Assembly (NCBI GenBank): GCA_013138755.1
Contig: WTCC01000363.1
Location: 1-9,459 of the forward strand
Length of the DNA stretch: 9,459 nucleotides
Reading direction: 5' to 3'
Origin: Gammaproteobacteria bacterium
GTDB lineage: Bacteria > Pseudomonadota > Gammaproteobacteria > SZUA-229
The notes beneath the pieces are model-generated. The model was given only the letters and a program-made list of their open reading frames with translations. It did no database searches and was not told the DNA's origin. Positions within the stretch are counted from its first letter, which is position 1. The number at the start of each line of letters is the position of its first letter. Positions 6,741 to 9,459 of this stretch are shown one piece after another. Position numbers and translations under genes: made by a program.

Positions 6741-8162
6741 ATGACAATCAAAACCAAGACTGCGCCGACGCGTAAATTATTCATCAAAACATATGGTTGT
6801 CAGATGAATGAGTATGACTCATCACGTATATCTGATGTGCTCGCAGACTCTCACGATCTTGAAATAACCACTAATCCGGAAGAAGCGGATGTACTGCTGT
6901 TGAACACGTGTTCGATCAGAGAAAGAGCGCAGGAGAAAGTGTTTTCTCAATTGGGACGCTGGAAGAATTGGAAAAAGGATAAGCCTGACCTGGTCATCGG
7001 TGTTGGTGGTTGTGTGGCGAGTCAGGAAGGTGCTGAAATACAGAAAAGGGCGCCCTATGTCGATATGGTGTTTGGGCCGCAGACAATCCATCGCTTACCG
7101 GAAATGTTATCGGGTGTCAGCGAGACTCATAAAAAAGTTGTTGATATCAGTTTTCCTGAAATTGAGAAATTTGACTGTATGCCAGCGCCTAAGGCTGATG
7201 GTCCGACTGCTTTTGTGTCTATCATGGAAGGTTGCAGTAAGTACTGTAGTTTCTGTGTGGTGCCTTATACCCGAGGTGAAGAAGTTAGCCGTCCGTTTGA
7301 TGATGTCCTCGCTGAGGTTGCTGGTCTAGCGGAGCAAGGCGTTCGCGAAGTCAATCTGCTCGGTCAAAATGTCAATGCATATCGCGGTGTAATGCAAGGT
7401 GAAGAGGGCGAGAGTTTAACTGCAGACCTTGCTTTACTCATCCACTACGTTGCGGCAATAGATGGAATCGACCGGATTCGATTCACCACTTCGCATCCGA
7501 TGGAGTTTAATGATGATCTGGTGGAGGTTTATGCGCAGGTGCCTGAGCTGGTCAGTTTTTTGCATCTGCCGGTACAGAGTGGCTCAGACAAAGTTCTCTC
7601 AGCCATGAAGCGTGGCCACACGGCAGAACACTATAAAGATATTATTCGTCGCTTAAAGATTGCCCGCCCTGGTATTTTTATATCGTCTGATTTTATCGTT
7701 GGTTTTCCAGATGAAACAGATGAAGATTTTGCAGACACCATAAAATTAATTGAGGAAGTTGGTTTCGATTATTCTTATAGTTTCATCTACAGCGCCCGTC
7801 CGGGTACACCGGCGGCATCGTTGTTAGATAACACGACGGATCTTATAAAGAAACATCGCCTCGCTATCCTGCAGGATCTTATTGCGTCCAATACTACAAA
7901 GATTAGTGAACAGATGGTGGGTACGATACAGACAGTTCTTGTCAATAATGTTTCCAGGAAAAGTGATGCGCAGATGTCTGGCCGCACTGAAAATAATCGA
8001 GTGGTCAATTTTGCAGGTACTAAGGAATTAATCGGTCAGTTCGTCGATGTTGAAATTACAGAAGCAAGAACAAATTCACTGCAAGGTGAACTGGTTGGTC
8101 TGTCGCAGGTTGTGGTGGCTGGCATCAAACAGCCGGATTACGAAAATCGCAAACCTGCATAA
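6741..8162 (+). CDS. miaB: tRNA-2-methylthio-N6-dimethylallyladenosine synthase MiaB
   Basis: Radical SAM methylthiotransferase that converts i6A37 to ms2i6A37 in tRNAs reading codons starting with U; it carries two [4Fe-4S] clusters. It has 473 residues (E. coli 474). The N-terminal MTTase domain supplies three cluster cysteines: C20 ([13 protein letters not shown]), C57 ([10 protein letters not shown]) and C91 (GVGGCVASQ). The radical SAM motif is C165-x3-C169-x2-C172 ([16 protein letters not shown]). [16 protein letters not shown] and LHLPVQSGS are conserved family blocks, and a C-terminal TRAM RNA-binding domain spans about 390-455. The ATG at 6741 is the first usable start and adds about ten residues ([10 protein letters not shown]) before the conserved region compared with E. 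coli; only a very weak Shine-Dalgarno precedes it. First gene of a probable operon: ybeZ follows after 12 bp. Confidence 0.98.
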   Translation: MTIKTKTAPTRKLFIKTYGCQMNEYDSSRISDVLADSHDLEITTNPEEADVLLLNTCSIRERAQEKVFSQLGRWKNWKKDKPDLVIGVGGCVASQEGAEIQKRAPYVDMVFGPQTIHRLPEMLSGVSETHKKVVDISFPEIEKFDCMPAPKADGPTAFVSIMEGCSKYCSFCVVPYTRGEEVSRPFDDVLAEVAGLAEQGVREVNLLGQNVNAYRGVMQGEEGESLTADLALLIHYVAAIDGIDRIRFTTSHPMEFNDDLVEVYAQVPELVSFLHLPVQSGSDKVLSAMKRGHTAEHYKDIIRRLKIARPGIFISSDFIVGFPDETDEDFADTIKLIEEVGFDYSYSFIYSARPGTPAASLLDNTTDLIKKHRLAILQDLIASNTTKISEQMVGTIQTVLVNNVSRKSDAQMSGRTENNRVVNFAGTKELIGQFVDVEITEARTNSLQGELVGLSQVVVAGIKQPDYENRKPA

Positions 8163-8174
8163 CCGTAAATATTA

Positions 8175-9158
8175 ATGCGTAACTCTGACAGTCAAATCCC
8201 ATCTGCTATTAGCAATATTCAGTTTGAATTAGTTCCGGTTGATAACGAACGTTTGATCAATCTCTGTGGCCCTGTTAATGGACACCTGCGTCAGATAGAA
8301 GAATATTATGACGTTAAAATAAATAGCCGCAGTAATTGTTTTGAAGTTACCGGTGAAGGTCGTCAATTAAAAGCGGTTAAAAACGTTATTCAAACACTCT
8401 ACAATGTTGCGGGACATGAGAAGTTGTCGCCGGCTGCAGTGCAACTGTATCTGAATGATAACGTCAAAGATAAATCTTCTGATGTCGAAGATGAACCTTC
8501 ACCATCTTTTAAATCTCGTCATGGAAAATTTAAAGGTCGAGGGAAAAACCAGCAGCAGTATCTTGCACAGATAAATACCAGTGATCTAACGTTAGGTGTT
8601 GGTCCTGCTGGTACCGGTAAAACATACCTTGCGATTGCCAGTGCGGTCGAAGCGCTGGAGAATGATCTTGTCGATCGGTTAATCCTTGTGCGACCGGCGG
8701 TAGAAGCGGGTGAGAGACTGGGTTTTCTGCCTGGTGATCTGGCTCAGAAGATCGATCCGTATATGCGTCCGATGTATGACGCATTGTTTGAAATGTTGGG
8801 TCAGCAAAAAGTAGCGAAATATATCGAACGTAATATTATTGAAATTGCTCCTTTAGCTTATATGCGCGGTCGAACACTTAATGATGCATTTATTATTCTA
8901 GACGAAGCGCAAAATACCACGATCGATCAGATGAAAATGTTTTTGACGCGTATAGGTTTTGGTTCAAAAGCGGTAATCACTGGCGACATCACTCAGGTGG
9001 ACTTGCCGAGAGATAAAACCTCGGGCTTACGTCATGCGTTAAAGATACTGATAGATATTGATGATATTGGGATAACTTATTTTGAAAAGACTGACATCGT
9101 AAGGCATCCTCTGGTAAAGAAAATTGTTCATGCTTATGAAGAAGATGAATCTAATTAA
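8175..9158 (+). CDS. ybeZ: PhoH-family P-loop ATPase YbeZ
   Basis: PhoH-like nucleotide-binding protein, 327 residues (E. coli YbeZ about 346). The N-terminal part (about 15-80, FELVPVDNERLINLCGPVNG then FEVTGEGRQLKAVKNVIQTLY) looks like the small KH-like RNA-binding domain of the family. A charged linker (about 95-125, Lys/Asp/Ser-rich) follows, then the PhoH domain: Walker A GPAGTGKT at 143-150, VRPAVEAGERLGFLPGD, Walker B FIILDEAQNTT with D243/E244, and TGDITQVDLP. The cellular role is not settled; in other bacteria the family is tied to RNA metabolism, and the YbeY neighbour supports that by context only. An in-frame TAA at 8166 makes the ATG at 8175 the first possible start; there is no clear Shine-Dalgarno, so translation may be coupled to miaB, whose stop is 12 bp upstream. 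Confidence 0.95.
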   Translation: MRNSDSQIPSAISNIQFELVPVDNERLINLCGPVNGHLRQIEEYYDVKINSRSNCFEVTGEGRQLKAVKNVIQTLYNVAGHEKLSPAAVQLYLNDNVKDKSSDVEDEPSPSFKSRHGKFKGRGKNQQQYLAQINTSDLTLGVGPAGTGKTYLAIASAVEALENDLVDRLILVRPAVEAGERLGFLPGDLAQKIDPYMRPMYDALFEMLGQQKVAKYIERNIIEIAPLAYMRGRTLNDAFIILDEAQNTTIDQMKMFLTRIGFGSKAVITGDITQVDLPRDKTSGLRHALKILIDIDDIGITYFEKTDIVRHPLVKKIVHAYEEDESN

Positions 9159-9188
9159 CGCTCTGTTGTTTAGGGATAAGATACTGCC

Positions 9189-9459
9189 ATGTCTATAACG
9201 GTAGACATTACGATTTCTGACGAGTTGGAGGCTGATGAAAGTTTGAAATCCGGCACAGAACATTTAGCTGGTGATGTACCAGAGCTCGGTTTATTGCAGA
9301 TATGGGCTGAAGCGGCATATTTAGATGATGTCCCTGCTATAGCCAGTATGTTGATTACGACATCGGATGATATACGGGAGCTAAATAAACAGTATCGCGA
9401 TAAAGATAAAGCGACCAATGTCCTGTCCTTCCCAATGGAGTCACCTGAAGAAGTTGACA
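9189..9459 (+). CDS. ybeY: Endoribonuclease YbeY, rRNA maturation factor (3' end outside window)
   Basis: Single-strand-specific, zinc-dependent RNase of the UPF0054 family, involved in 16S rRNA 3'-end maturation and 70S ribosome quality control. Ninety codons are visible of the usual ~150-160. The signature ELNKQYRDKDKATNVLSFP at about residues 64-82 is diagnostic; the catalytic zinc motif H-x3-H-x5-H lies in the missing C-terminal half and cannot be checked. The N-terminus is acidic and variable, as is common in the family. An in-frame TAA at 9177 makes the ATG at 9189 the first start; AGGGA at 9172-9176 is a plausible but distant Shine-Dalgarno. It follows ybeZ by 30 bp on the same strand, the miaB-ybeZ-ybeY order of E. 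coli, where ybeX and lnt come next. Confidence 0.95.
   Translation, partial: MSITVDITISDELEADESLKSGTEHLAGDVPELGLLQIWAEAAYLDDVPAIASMLITTSDDIRELNKQYRDKDKATNVLSFPMESPEEVD

Noticed and set aside
7000..7329. 109-codon plus-strand ORF inside miaB
   Set aside because: It is out of frame within miaB, which covers the region with its cluster-binding cysteines intact.
9170..9418. Minus-strand 82-codon ORF at the right end
   Set aside because: It is antisense to ybeY, whose plus-strand translation carries the diagnostic family signature.

Overview
The window looks like ordinary chromosomal DNA of a gammaproteobacterium with moderate G+C content. The basis is the proteins and their order. UvrA, SSB, GlmS, MiaB, the PhoH-like protein and YbeY all resemble their Escherichia coli counterparts closely, with matching active-site positions. 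The orders uvrA / MFS transporter / ssb and miaB-ybeZ-ybeY are familiar from gammaproteobacteria (the first from Pseudomonas, as I recall it; the second from E. coli). I cannot place the genus. I see no mobile elements, tRNA or rRNA genes, CRISPR arrays or phage genes.

Layout. Positions 2481 down to 1 (minus strand) hold the first 827 codons of uvrA, which runs off the left edge. An 84-bp divergent gap separates it from a YajR-like MFS transporter (2566-3933, plus strand). A short gap with a good -10 box leads to ssb (4001-4468), which ends in a textbook intrinsic terminator. A 175-bp non-coding stretch rich in inverted repeats precedes glmS (4707-6539). After a 201-bp gap with a good promoter candidate comes a probable operon of miaB (6741-8162), the PhoH-family ATPase ybeZ (8175-9158) and ybeY (from 9189, cut by the right edge).

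Functions. uvrA and ssb serve DNA repair and replication. The transporter between them has no obvious functional link to DNA metabolism. glmS makes glucosamine-6-phosphate, the first committed step towards UDP-GlcNAc for peptidoglycan and LPS. The last three genes form an RNA-centred cluster: MiaB modifies tRNA at A37, YbeY is an RNase for rRNA and ribosome maturation, and YbeZ is its usual neighbour with an ATPase fold.

I did not find an undescribed multi-gene system. The most interesting unexplained signal is the pair of strong inverted-repeat structures between the ssb terminator and glmS, together with a 12-base word shared by the glmS and miaB upstream regions. Both could reflect an uncharacterised regulatory RNA or operator, but this is inference.
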